DNA of 64,000 nt from Actinokineospora alba. GTDB lineage: Bacteria; Actinomycetota; Actinomycetes; Mycobacteriales; Pseudonocardiaceae. Location of the stretch: contig NZ_SNXU01000001.1 of assembly GCF_004362515.1 (NCBI RefSeq), positions 5,890,001 through 5,954,000 on the forward strand, in the 5' to 3' direction. A model generated the notes under the pieces. It saw only the letters and a list, made by a program, of their open reading frames with translations. It did no database searches and was not told where the DNA came from. Each line of letters starts with the position of its first letter. Positions within the stretch are counted from its first letter, which is position 1. Both the position numbers and the translations under genes were made by a program. Of the stretch, positions 1 through 8,865 are shown in pieces.

Positions 1-1737
1 GACCCCGGCGAGGCCATCGGCGAAGTCCGGGACCGCCTCGAGGCGAACCGGCCGGCGGGACTCACGCTGCTGGTGACCGGGCCCGCCGCGCAGGCCGCCG
101 ACCTGGGCGAGGCGTTCGCCGGGATCGACGGCCTGCTCCTGCTGGTCGCGGGTGCCGTCGTCGTCCTCATTCTCATCGTCGTCTACCGCAGCCCGATCCT
201 GCCGCTGGTGGTGCTCATGTCGGCGGTGTTCGCCCTGGGCCTCGCCAGTCTCGCGGTGTACCTGCTCGCGAAGAACGACGTGCTCGATCTCAACGGGCAG
301 AGCCAAGGCATCCTGTTCATCCTCGTGTTCGGCGCCGCGACCGACTACGCCCTGCTGCTGGTGTCGCGGTTCCGCGAGGAACTCCGCGACACCGACGACC
401 GCCATCGCGCGATCCGGACGTCCCTGCGCTCCACGATCGAGCCGATCGCGGCTTCCGCGGGCACGGTGATCCTGGGCGTGCTGTGTCTGCTGTTCAGCGA
501 CCTCAACTCCAACCGCGGCCTCGGCCCGGTCGCCGCGATCGGCATCGGCGCAGCCTTCCTCACCACCACGACGTTTCTGCCCGCGGTTCTGGTGGTGTTC
601 GGCCGGACCGCGTTCTGGCCGCGGCGGCCCACGCTCGGATCACCCCACCCGGAGACCTCGGGCTTGTGGGGCCGCGTGTCCGGTTGGGTCGGCCGGGCCC
701 CGCGCGCCATCTGGGTCGTCACCACCTTGGTGCTCCTGGTCGGCGCCGCGTTCCTGCCGCAACTGCGGGCGAGCGGGACAGCGCAGTCGGACGTCTTCCT
801 CACCGACGTCGACTCGGCCGCGGGGCAGCAGGTGGTCTCACGCTACTTCCCGGGCGGCACCGGCGCGCCGACCGTCGTGATCGCCAGGGCGGACCGAGCC
901 GACGAGGTGCTGGCCGAGTCTCGGGTCGACGGTGTCTCGACCGCGACGGTGACCATGGCGGACGGCAGGCCCAAGGTCGTCGACGGCCGGGTCAAGATCG
1001 ATGTCGTGCTCGCGGACCCCGCGGACTCCGACGCGGCGATCGACACCGTCACCCGCGTTCGTGCGGCCGTGCACGCGGTCCCCGGCGCCGACGCGCTCGT
1101 GGGCGGGCCGACCGCGAGCCAACTCGACACCAGGGCGACCTCCGAACGGGACCGGGCGGTGATCATCCCGATCGTCCTGATCGTGATCTTCGCGGTCCTC
1201 GCGCTGCTGCTGCGGTCGCTGCTGGCGCCCGCGCTGCTGATCGCCACCGTGGTGCTGTCCTTCGCCGCGACGATGGGCGTGTCGGCATTGGTGTTCAACG
1301 GAATCCTGGGCTTTCCCGGCGCGGACCCCGTGGTGCCGCTGTTCGGGTTCGTGTTCCTGGTCGCCCTGGGGATCGACTACAACATCTTCCTCATGACCCG
1401 GGTCCGCGAGGAGACACGCGCGCTCGGCACCCGGGAAGGCACGCTGCGCGGTCTGTCCCTGACCGGCGGGGTGATCACGTCGGCGGGTGTCGTCCTCGCC
1501 GCCACCTTCGCCGCGCTCGCGGTGATCCCGATCCTGTTCCTCGCCCAGCTCGCCTTCATCGTCGCGTTCGGGGTACTGGTGGACACCCTGATCGTGCGGT
1601 CGCTGCTCGTCCCCGCCCTGGTGGTCGACCTCGGCCGGATCGTGTGGTGGCCCTCGCGGCTCGACAAGTCCCGATCGGACTGGATCAAGCCAGGAGAAAC
1701 GCCTCACGGCCCGCGCGTTCGCGGAACGGCTCGATGA
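1..1737 (+). CDS. MMPL/RND-type membrane transporter, C-terminal part (5' truncated)
   Basis: The reading frame is open from base 1, so the true start lies left of the window; 578 codons are visible. Two hydrophobic bundles are separated by a soluble loop (roughly window residues 230-375), the layout of the second half of MmpL-type exporters. Each bundle carries the family's Asp-Tyr motif in a transmembrane helix, ATDYALLL in the first and GIDYNIFL in the second, which in RND pumps belong to the proton relay. The family exports lipids, siderophores or drugs across the plasma membrane; the substrate cannot be told from this fragment. The last 53 bases overlap the 3' end of the convergent gene on the minus strand. 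Confidence 0.9.
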   Translation, partial: DPGEAIGEVRDRLEANRPAGLTLLVTGPAAQAADLGEAFAGIDGLLLLVAGAVVVLILIVVYRSPILPLVVLMSAVFALGLASLAVYLLAKNDVLDLNGQSQGILFILVFGAATDYALLLVSRFREELRDTDDRHRAIRTSLRSTIEPIAASAGTVILGVLCLLFSDLNSNRGLGPVAAIGIGAAFLTTTTFLPAVLVVFGRTAFWPRRPTLGSPHPETSGLWGRVSGWVGRAPRAIWVVTTLVLLVGAAFLPQLRASGTAQSDVFLTDVDSAAGQQVVSRYFPGGTGAPTVVIARADRADEVLAESRVDGVSTATVTMADGRPKVVDGRVKIDVVLADPADSDAAIDTVTRVRAAVHAVPGADALVGGPTASQLDTRATSERDRAVIIPIVLIVIFAVLALLLRSLLAPALLIATVVLSFAATMGVSALVFNGILGFPGADPVVPLFGFVFLVALGIDYNIFLMTRVREETRALGTREGTLRGLSLTGGVITSAGVVLAATFAALAVIPILFLAQLAFIVAFGVLVDTLIVRSLLVPALVVDLGRIVWWPSRLDKSRSDWIKPGETPHGPRVRGTAR

Positions 1738-2167
1738 CGGCGACCTGCTGCCCCGCCCGGTCGATCAACGCGTCGAAGTCCACGTCCGGCAGGCGTTCGG
1801 CCAGGCCCGCGAGGTCGCGCAGGGTCGCCCAGAGCTGCTTCTTGCCCTCGATCCCCATCACCAGGAACTCGAGTTCCTCGAACCGGCTCAGCGGCGAGTA
1901 CCGCCAGAGCCGCCCGTTCGGCTTTAGTCTGCCCAGTCGCTCCGCGCCGAAGACCAGAGCGGACTTGACCAGGTTGCGGCGGACGCCGAGGCGGCGCATC
2001 AGCACCTCGAAGGTCGCGACGTCCTCGGTGATCCCGGTGGCCACCGTCTCCAGCGCGGCACCCAGCGGCGTGTCGCGATTGGCGGCGCGCGACCGCTTCG
2101 CCAACTCGCGCCAGCCGACACCCAAGGCGAGCTGGTCGTTGAGGTAGATACTCAGGAAGGTCTCCAT
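1685..2167 (-). CDS. Hypothetical all-helical protein
   Basis: A 160-residue protein of unknown function. I chose the ATG at 2167 because the sequence downstream (METFLSIYLNDQLALG) looks like the start of a helical domain, while the 14 codons upstream are Pro/Trp-rich. Predicted content is helix throughout, with acidic and basic residues spaced as in a four-helix bundle, loosely reminiscent of ferritin-like proteins, but no clear metal-binding ExxH pair is visible. There is no signal peptide or membrane segment. Its stop lies inside the end of the MMPL gene (convergent overlap). Confidence 0.65.
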   Translation of the reverse strand: METFLSIYLNDQLALGVGWRELAKRSRAANRDTPLGAALETVATGITEDVATFEVLMRRLGVRRNLVKSALVFGAERLGRLKPNGRLWRYSPLSRFEELEFLVMGIEGKKQLWATLRDLAGLAERLPDVDFDALIDRAGQQVAVIEPFRERAGREAFLLA

Positions 2168-2293
2168 GGGCCGCCGGGTACCCACGATCGGGGCAGGCCA
2201 AGCGGGCAACGATTACTTCGCGCCACCAGGGGGAACCTCACAGGCAAGGACGGCTGTGCGCCGCCGTGACCGGTGAGCCGAAGAGGAAATACC

Positions 2294-2524
2294 GTGCGCC
2301 CAAAGGGAAGCGAGACCTCACGCACCCGCATGCGGGACACCGTGCGCGCGGGTCTCGTCGCCGCCTACGTGGTGCTCGGGCTGCACGGCCTGATCTTGTT
2401 GACCGGCCCCGACTTCCTGGTCGCCGGTCCGCAGCTGACCTCCGAGCAGTGCCTGACCGTGGCCGGTCTCTACCTCCTCCAGCGGCTCTTCACCCGCAAG
2501 GAGCCCGAGGACGACGAGTCATGA
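2294..2524 (+). CDS. Small membrane protein, hypothetical
   Basis: About 76 residues. An in-frame GTG at 2273 would add seven residues, but the GTG at 2294 has a GAGGA box 6-7 bases upstream and is preferred. The N-terminus is basic, followed by one clear hydrophobic helix (GLVAAYVVLGLHGLILL), a second weaker one, and an acidic tail ending EPEDDES. This suggests a small inner-membrane protein with a cytoplasmic tail. No family recognised. Confidence 0.55.
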   Translation: MRPKGSETSRTRMRDTVRAGLVAAYVVLGLHGLILLTGPDFLVAGPQLTSEQCLTVAGLYLLQRLFTRKEPEDDES

Positions 2525-2582
2525 TTCGGCCGCCCCGATCTGGGTAATCCCCGGTAAACGCCCAGACCCGGAGGTAGGAGCG

Positions 2583-3044
2583 ATGGCCGCCACGCTGGTC
2601 GTGCTGGACCCGGCCGACACCGCCGCCCACGGCGATCTCCCGGCGACGTGGCGCCCGTTCGCCGAAACCCATCACGTCCTGTGGTGCGCGACCGCCCGCG
2701 ACGGCCTCCGCAACGCCGTGACCAGGGCGTTGGCCGAGGTCGACGGCCCAGTCGACCTGCTGGCCGCGGGCATCGCCGCCGACCCGGCGCTCGAAGTGGC
2801 CGCCGAGTCACCGGAGCGTGTCGGCCGCGTCCTGCTGGTCGACCCGGGCGCCGACGCGGACGTGGCGCCCGGGTCACCCGCCGAGGAGGCGAGCGACGAG
2901 TGGATGCGGTCCCGCTCGGGCAGGCGCCAGGCGCCGGCCGCGGCCGGGGTGGACGACTACGCCGACCCCGACGACTTCGCCGAAGCGGTGGGCGTCGACC
3001 CCACCGCGGACGAGGTGGACGACTACCGGAGTCGGATCGAATGA
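2583..3044 (+). CDS. Hypothetical protein, possible alpha/beta-hydrolase remnant
   Basis: 153 residues; ATG preceded by GGAGGTAGGAGCG, a strong ribosome binding site. The middle part (DLLAAGIAADPALEVAAESPERVGRVLLVDPG) resembles the segment after the nucleophile elbow of alpha/beta hydrolases, but no GxSxG motif is present and the protein is about half the usual length. The C-terminus is very acidic (DDYADPDDF, VDDYRSRIE). It could be a degenerate hydrolase or an unrelated protein. It ends 13 bases before the DUF4383 gene and is probably cotranscribed with it. Confidence 0.55.
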   Translation: MAATLVVLDPADTAAHGDLPATWRPFAETHHVLWCATARDGLRNAVTRALAEVDGPVDLLAAGIAADPALEVAAESPERVGRVLLVDPGADADVAPGSPAEEASDEWMRSRSGRRQAPAAAGVDDYADPDDFAEAVGVDPTADEVDDYRSRIE

Positions 3045-3057
3045 AGGGAGCGGGTCG

Positions 3058-3513
3058 ATGAGCACCACCGCGCGGCGCTGGGGCCGAAGTCCTCGGGTAT
3101 GGGGCGCGCGAACGTTCTGCGCCCTGCTCGGGTTGGTCTACCTCGTCATCGGGATTCTCGGTCTCATCGAGACCGGCGGCGAGGCCTTCGAGGGGACGGA
3201 GTCGGTCGCCGGACTGGGCGGGACGACCCTGCTGAACATCATCCACACCGCCGCGGGCGCGCTGGCCCTGGCCGCGGCGCTCCATTCGAGGACGACCCGG
3301 CTCTTCGGGTTCATCGGCTTGGTCTTCTTCCTCGGCCTGAGCGTGTACTCGGTCGTCGCGCTGATCGGGGACGCCGAGGACGATCCCCTGGGGATCTCCG
3401 TGCCGTCGACCGTCTTGCACTTCGTGGCGGTCCTGGTGTGCGTCGCGCTGATGGTGTTCACCGTCGGTGCGCGCGAGTCGGTCGCCGAGCGGGAAAGCGC
3501 TACCAGTACATAA
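3058..3513 (+). CDS. DUF4383 family membrane protein
   Basis: 151 residues from the ATG at 3058 (MSTTARRWGRSPRVW), preceded by GGGAGCGGGTCG. A basic cytoplasmic N-terminus is followed by four transmembrane helices (about residues 20-40, 55-78, 83-103, 115-140). The layout, the GxxYLVIGILGLI first helix and the NIIHTAAGALALAAAL second helix match the DUF4383 family common in actinobacteria. Function unknown. Confidence 0.75.
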   Translation: MSTTARRWGRSPRVWGARTFCALLGLVYLVIGILGLIETGGEAFEGTESVAGLGGTTLLNIIHTAAGALALAAALHSRTTRLFGFIGLVFFLGLSVYSVVALIGDAEDDPLGISVPSTVLHFVAVLVCVALMVFTVGARESVAERESATST

Positions 3514-3613
3514 CGACCCTTCCGAATGTGTCCGCCGTCACATACCGTGCGCGACAGGTGGGCGTGAAGGCACTAGACCGGGCTCACCCCGGTCGACCGG
3601 GAGGTCATTTCCG

Positions 3614-5008
3614 ATGAGGAAACGCTACGTGGCGGCAGTGGCCGCGCTGGGTCTGACCGTCGGTGGGCTGGTCGCCGTCCCCGCGGTGGCTGGTGGCGCG
3701 CCGAACGGCAAGCAGCCCGCGGCCGCGGCGAACAAGCAGGTGGCGGACCAGTTCATCGTCACGTTCGCCGACACGGTGAGTGAGCGCAAGGTCAGCCACA
3801 AGGACGTCACGCACCAGCGCGAGCTGGCGACCGGCGGCGTCGTGGTCCGGGCCAACCGCGCACTCGACGCGGCGGGGTCGCAGCGGCTGATGGGCGAGCT
3901 GCGCAGGCAGGCGGGCGTGGTCGAGGTGGAAGCAGACCTTTTGGTCACCGCCCAAGCCGCGCCGAACGACGCCCTCTACGGCCAGCAGTGGGACCTGTTC
4001 GAGCCGGTCGGCGGCATGAACGTCGAAGCGGCGTGGAACACCGCCGACGGCGCGGGCGTGACCGTCGCGGTGATCGACACCGGCATCGTGTCGCACTCCG
4101 ACCTCAACGGGAACGTCCTGCCCGGGTACGACTTCATCAGCTACCCCTCGGTCTCCCGCGACGGCGACGGCCGCGACGCCAACCCGAACGACGAGGGCGA
4201 CTGGTACGACGCCGGTGAGTGCGGCGGCGCCCCGTCGCCCGCGGCCTCCAGCTGGCACGGCACGCACGTGGCCGGGACGATCGCGGCGCTGACCAACAAC
4301 TCCGCGGGCATCGCGGGCATCGCGGGCGCGGCCAAGATCGTCCCGCTGCGCGTGCTCGGCAAGTGCGGCGGCTACACCTCCGACATCGCCGACGCCATCG
4401 CGTGGGCCGCGGGCGGCCGCGTCCCGCGGATCCCGAGCAACCCGAACCCGGCCAAGGTCATCAACATGAGCCTCGGCGGTGCCAGCCCGCGGTGCAGCGG
4501 CACGTACCAGAAGGCGATCAACACCGCGGTCAAGGCGGGCACCACCGTCGTGGTCGCGGCAGGCAACGCCAACTCCGACGTCGCCGGGTTCACCCCGGCC
4601 AACTGCAACAACGTGGTCGCCGTCGCCGCGAGCGACCGCGGCGCCGAACGCTCCTTCTACTCCAACTTCGGCGCCAAGATCGACGTCACCGCCCCCGGCG
4701 GCGAGGTCCGACTGGCGACGGACCCGCCGGGCACCCGCACCACGCCGGAGAACGGCATCCTGTCGACCCTGAACACGGGAACCACAGTCCAGGGCGCCGA
4801 GTCGTACAAGACCTACATGGGCACCAGCATGGCCGCCCCGCACGTCGCGGGCCTGGTGGCGCTGATGCTCGGGGAGGTCTCGATGACCCCGGCCCAGGTG
4901 GAGGCGGCGCTCATCGCCAACACCCGCCCACTCGTGGCCTGCCCGGGCGGCTGCGGTGCCGGGTTGGTGGACGCGGGCGCAACGATCGCGGCGATCACCG
5001 CGCCTTAG
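3614..5008 (+). CDS. Secreted subtilisin-family serine protease (S8)
   Basis: 464 residues from the ATG at 3614, with GGGAGGT upstream. Signal peptide residues 1-27 (MRKRYVAAVAALG to AVAGGA). An I9-type inhibitor propeptide follows (about 45-112, DQFIVTF ... VVEVEADLLV). The S8 catalytic domain has all triad residues: Asp155 in VAVIDTG, His215 in HGTHVAG and Ser405 in GTSMAAPHVAG, with the oxyanion Asn in VVAAGN near 318. It is a fully formed, exported and self-processed endopeptidase, probably for extracellular protein breakdown. Several Cys pairs (203/251 and near 330) could form disulfides. No C-terminal extra domain. Confidence 0.93.
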   Translation: MRKRYVAAVAALGLTVGGLVAVPAVAGGAPNGKQPAAAANKQVADQFIVTFADTVSERKVSHKDVTHQRELATGGVVVRANRALDAAGSQRLMGELRRQAGVVEVEADLLVTAQAAPNDALYGQQWDLFEPVGGMNVEAAWNTADGAGVTVAVIDTGIVSHSDLNGNVLPGYDFISYPSVSRDGDGRDANPNDEGDWYDAGECGGAPSPAASSWHGTHVAGTIAALTNNSAGIAGIAGAAKIVPLRVLGKCGGYTSDIADAIAWAAGGRVPRIPSNPNPAKVINMSLGGASPRCSGTYQKAINTAVKAGTTVVVAAGNANSDVAGFTPANCNNVVAVAASDRGAERSFYSNFGAKIDVTAPGGEVRLATDPPGTRTTPENGILSTLNTGTTVQGAESYKTYMGTSMAAPHVAGLVALMLGEVSMTPAQVEAALIANTRPLVACPGGCGAGLVDAGATIAAITAP

Positions 5009-5029
5009 GCGGTATCGGGCCCGCGTTGG

Positions 5030-5060
5030 CGCACCCTCGGGCCAGTCCCGGGGGTGCGTC
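5030..5060. terminator. Hairpin terminator after subtilase gene
   Basis: A 12-base-pair stem (5030-5041 with 5047-5058, one G-U pair) with a 5-base loop begins 22 bases after the protease stop. A short T-containing stretch follows but no long T tract, as is usual for actinobacterial terminators. Confidence 0.5.
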
Positions 5061-5133
5061 TTCGCGTCGATGCCCGGTTCCGCGGCTGAATGGGCGCTCA
5101 TGCCCCACTCTGGTGACAACCGAGGAGGCAGCC

Positions 5134-6066
5134 ATGGCCACATCGCTTACCCCCGAACAGGACTCCGCCTTGGCCAAGCTCGTCGCCGACGGGGTGCTCA
5201 CCGCGCCGCAGGGGGACGCCGTGCGGGCCGCGTTGGCCGTGGACGCGGGAGTGCCGCGGCGGGTGGCGGAGGTGCTCGGGTATCTCGGCGGCGGGCTCGT
5301 GCTGGCCGGGGCCGCGTTGTTGATCGGGACGTCCTGGGAGGAGTTGAGTCGGGGCGCTCGGATCGCGGTGCTATTGGTGTCGGCGGCGGTCTTACTGGCC
5401 GCAGGGATCCTGATCGCGGGTGGAACGAGGGCGTTGCCGCCGCGCGTGGGGTCGGCGCGGACGCGGGTCGCCGGGGTGTTGTTCGCGTTGGCCGCCGTGG
5501 TGGGTGGGATCACCGCCGCGACGATCGCCACCAGCCATGAGGGGCTGTGGGCGACCTCGACCATGCTGGTGCTCGCCGGCTGCGGCTACCTGGCCCTGCC
5601 GTCGCTCGCGTGTCTCGCCGTCGCGGCCGCGGGCAGTGTCGCGGTCGTGTGGCAGGTCGTGGTGGAGGTGCTCGACGCCGACGCTCCCTGGCTCGCGGGG
5701 GCGCTGATCGTGGTCGGGGTCCTCTGGGGCGCGCTGACGGCGGCAAACGCGGTGCGGCCGGGTTGGGCCGGGTTCACCGTCGCCGCGGTGATCGCCCTGA
5801 TCGGCGCGCAGGTGCCGCTCGCGTCCTCCGAGTGGACTGTGTGGGGATACCTGCTGACCGCCGGGGTCGCGGTCGCCGGGTTCGTGGCCTACCGGCTGAC
5901 CCGGTCGCCGGTGCTGCTCGCGGCCGGGGTCGTCGGGTTCACCCTCGCGGTGCCCGAGGCGATCTGGGACTGGACCGGCGGCTCCGTGGGCGGCGCCGCG
6001 ATCGTGCTCATCGCCGGGGCCGTCCTGCTGGCGCTGGGCGGGCTGAGCCTGCGACTACGCCACTAA
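5134..6066 (+). CDS. DUF2157 membrane protein
   Basis: 310 residues from the ATG at 5134 (CGAGGAGGCAGCC upstream). The soluble N-terminus of about 45 residues (LTPEQDSALAKLVADGVLTAPQ) is typical of DUF2157: a short helical region before a multi-span membrane domain. About ten hydrophobic helices follow to the C-terminus. Function is not known in the family; a transport or sensing role is only a guess. Confidence 0.75.
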   Translation: MATSLTPEQDSALAKLVADGVLTAPQGDAVRAALAVDAGVPRRVAEVLGYLGGGLVLAGAALLIGTSWEELSRGARIAVLLVSAAVLLAAGILIAGGTRALPPRVGSARTRVAGVLFALAAVVGGITAATIATSHEGLWATSTMLVLAGCGYLALPSLACLAVAAAGSVAVVWQVVVEVLDADAPWLAGALIVVGVLWGALTAANAVRPGWAGFTVAAVIALIGAQVPLASSEWTVWGYLLTAGVAVAGFVAYRLTRSPVLLAAGVVGFTLAVPEAIWDWTGGSVGGAAIVLIAGAVLLALGGLSLRLRH

Positions 6067-6201
6067 CTGACTACTTTGCGTGCCTTCCGTGCAACAAATG
6101 GCAACTGGTGACAGATCCGCGCAGGTATGCAAGACCGTTCGCAGTGCTTAGGTTTCCCTACGTCACCGAATCGAGGGCTTCGGTGACGGAAGGAGCACCA
6201 A

Positions 6202-6984
6202 ATGAGGGCACGCACCCTGCTCGTGGGCCTGGTCGCCGCCGCGGCGACCGCGCTCGCCGCGCCGATCGCGAGCGCCGCGCCGGAAGACGGTCCGGTCTCG
6301 CCGATGATCGTCGGCGGCGGAAACGCCACCCAGACCTACAGCTTCATGGCGTCCATGCAGAGCACCACCGGCTCGCACGTCTGCGGCGCCTCCCTGATCA
6401 AGGCCGACTGGGCTGTCACCGCCGCGCACTGCGTGGTGGGCCGCACCCCGGGCAACACGCAGCTGCGCGTGGGCACCACGGACCGCACCAGCGGCGGCAC
6501 CGTGGTCGGCGTCAGCCGCATCATCATCCACCCGAACTACCGCACCACCGGGGACATCGCGCTGCTGCAGCTGAGCAGCGCGGTCTCGCAGACCCCGATC
6601 CGCATCGCGGCCACCTCCGGCGCGGTGGGCACCAGCACCCGCATCATCGGCTGGGGCCAGACCTGCCCGATCCGCGGCGGCTGCGGCGCGCCGGTGATCC
6701 TGCAGGAGCTCAACACCTCCATCGTCGCGGACAACCAGTGCAAGGGCGGGCGCATCGACGGCCCGACCGAGATCTGCACCGACAACCCGAACGACAACGC
6801 GGGCGCCTGCTACGGCGACTCCGGCGGCCCGCAGATCAAGGCCGTCAACGGCACGTGGGAGCTCATCGGGGCGACCAGCCGCGCCGGTGGCCGCACCAGC
6901 ACGTGCGCCGTCGACCCGTCGATCTACTCCGACGTGCCCGCCTACCGGACCTGGATCACGGGGTACACGGGCGCGCTCTCCTAG
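6202..6984 (+). CDS. Secreted chymotrypsin-fold serine protease (S1)
   Basis: 260 residues; GGAAGGAGCACCAA precedes the ATG. Signal peptide residues 1-26 (ends IASAA), short propeptide, then the mature N-terminus IVGGGNATQ near residue 36. The triad is complete: His76 in TAAHC, Asp118 in GDIALLQL and Ser207 in GDSGGP. The residue six before the catalytic Ser, which sets S1 specificity in trypsin (Asp189), is Gly here, so cleavage after Arg/Lys is not expected; an elastase- or chymotrypsin-like preference is more likely (inference). Six Cys residues fit three disulfides. Confidence 0.9.
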   Translation: MRARTLLVGLVAAAATALAAPIASAAPEDGPVSPMIVGGGNATQTYSFMASMQSTTGSHVCGASLIKADWAVTAAHCVVGRTPGNTQLRVGTTDRTSGGTVVGVSRIIIHPNYRTTGDIALLQLSSAVSQTPIRIAATSGAVGTSTRIIGWGQTCPIRGGCGAPVILQELNTSIVADNQCKGGRIDGPTEICTDNPNDNAGACYGDSGGPQIKAVNGTWELIGATSRAGGRTSTCAVDPSIYSDVPAYRTWITGYTGALS

Positions 6985-6995
6985 GTGACACCTGG

Positions 6996-7030
6996 AAACA
7001 GGCCCTTCCGGCAGCGGAAGGGCCTGTTTT
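6996..7030. terminator. Strong intrinsic terminator
   Basis: A perfect 15-base-pair stem (6996-7010 with 7015-7029) with a GCAG loop, ending in TTTT, lies 12 bases after the S1 protease stop. Confidence 0.85.
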
Positions 7031-7135
7031 CGTTGCTGGGCAAGCATGGGCAGGTCCGGGGCATCCTGACTACGCTGAACAGAACCGACGGCGGCTCCGG
7101 TGTGGACACCCGCATCGCGGCGATCGGAGGACACC

Positions 7136-8865
7136 GTGGGCACCTCGCGATCCTCCTTCAATCCGCTCACCCCCGGTATCAGCGCGCTGCGCGGGTACCG
7201 CCGGGGCTGGCTGCGCGGTGACATGGTCGCCGGGATCACGGTCGCGGCGTACTTGATCCCCCAGGTCATGGCCTACGCCGAGGTCGCCGGGCTGGCGCCG
7301 GTGACGGGCCTGTGGGCGATCATGGCCTCCCTGCTCGTCTACACCGTGTTCGGCACGTCACGGCAGCTCTCGGTCGGCCCGGAATCGTCGACCGCGCTGA
7401 TGACCGCCGTCGCGATCGCACCGCTGGCCGCGGGCGACCCCGGCCGCTACGCCGTGCTGGCCACCGCGCTCGCCCTGCTGGTCGGCACCCTGTGCGTGCT
7501 CGGCTGGCTGGGCAGGCTGGGCTTCCTCGCCGACCTGCTCTCCCGCCCGGTGCTGGTCGGCTACATGGCGGGCATCGCGGTCCTCATGATCGTCGGCCAG
7601 CTCGGCAAACTCGGCCGGGTCTCGGTGTCAGGCGAGTCGATCCTGGCCCAGCTGTGGTCCTTCGCCGACCAGCTCGACCGGATCCACCCGCCGACGCTGC
7701 TGCTGGCCGCCGGTGTGCTGGTGTTCCTCCTGGTGGTCGGGCGAACCCTGCCACGGCTGCCGGTGCCGCTGATCGGCGTGTTGCTGGCCACCGCCGTGAC
7801 CGCCGTGTTCTCCCTGCGCGACCGCGGAGTCAAGGTGATCGGCGAGGTCCCGGCGGGGTTCCCGACCCCAGGTTTCCCGACGTGTCCGGGGCCGACCTGA
7901 CCGCCCTGCTGCTGCCCGCGATCGGGGTGGCGATCGTCGGCTACTCCGACAACGTGCTCACCGCGCGCTCGTTCGCCACCCGCAACGGCTACCGGGTCGA
8001 CGCCAACGCCGAGCTGCTCGCGCTGGGCACGTCGAACCTCGCCGCCGGGATGGTCAGCGGGTTCCCGGTCAGCAGCAGCGCCAGCCGCACCTCCATCGGC
8101 GACGCGCTCGGCAGCCGCACCCAGCTGCACTCGCTGGTCGCGGTGGTCGCGGTGGTGCTCACCCTGGTGGCGGGCAGGCCGGTGCTCGCCATGTTCCCCG
8201 CCGCCGCGCTGGGCGCCCTCGTGGTCTACGCCGCCGTGCGGCTCGTCGAGCTCGCCGAGTTCCGCCGGATCGCCCGCTTCCGCCGCAGTGAACTGGTCCT
8301 GGCGGTTGCCACCACCGCCGCCGTATTGCTACTTGGTGTCCTCTATGGGGTGCTGGCCGCGATCGCACTGTCCATTTTGGATCTGTTGCGCCGGGTGGCC
8401 CGGCCGCACGACGGCATCCTCGGCTACGTCCCCGGTGTCGCCGGGATGCACGACATCGACGACTACCCGGACGCCACGCGGGTGCTCGGCCTGGTCGTCT
8501 ACCGCTACGACGCGCCGATGTTCTTCGCCAACGCCGACGACTTCCGACACCGTGCGCTCGCCGCCGTCGACGACTCCCCCACCCCCGTGGAGTGGTTCCT
8601 GCTCAACGCCGAGGCCAACGTCGACGTCGACCTGACCGCCGTCGACGCCATCGAGGACCTGCGTGCCGAGCTGGCGCGGCGCGGCATCGTGTTCGCCATG
8701 GCCCGGGTCAAGCAGGAGCTGCGCGAGGACCTCGACCGGGCCGGGCTGATCGCCCGGATCGGGACGGATCGCGTCCCCACCCTGCCGACCGCCGTGAACG
8801 CCTACCGCGTCGCCTACACCGAGCGACACGGGACTCCCCCACCCGGCACCGGACCGGCCGGCTAG
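7136..8865 (+). pseudogene. SulP-family sulfate/anion transporter with STAS domain, interrupted by an apparent frameshift
   Basis: Read as one gene with a single -1 correction this is a complete SulP transporter of about 576 residues. The GTG at 7136 (GGAGG 5 bases upstream) begins MGTSRSSFNPLTPGI; the first frame covers about 245 residues of membrane domain with the SulP signature region (YLIPQVMAYAEVAGLAPVTGLW) and runs out at 7900. The second frame picks up exactly there (FPDVSGADLTALLLPAIG) and continues through the remaining helices into a cytoplasmic STAS domain. The join falls at a run of three C at 7876-7878; four C would restore one frame. This may be a sequencing or assembly error rather than a dead gene. 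Substrate could be sulfate, bicarbonate or another anion. It ends overlapping the convergent monooxygenase by four bases. Confidence 0.8.

Noticed and set aside
483..2147. Second long plus-strand frame inside the MMPL gene
   Set aside because: Arg-rich shadow of the membrane protein; no ribosome binding site or domain.
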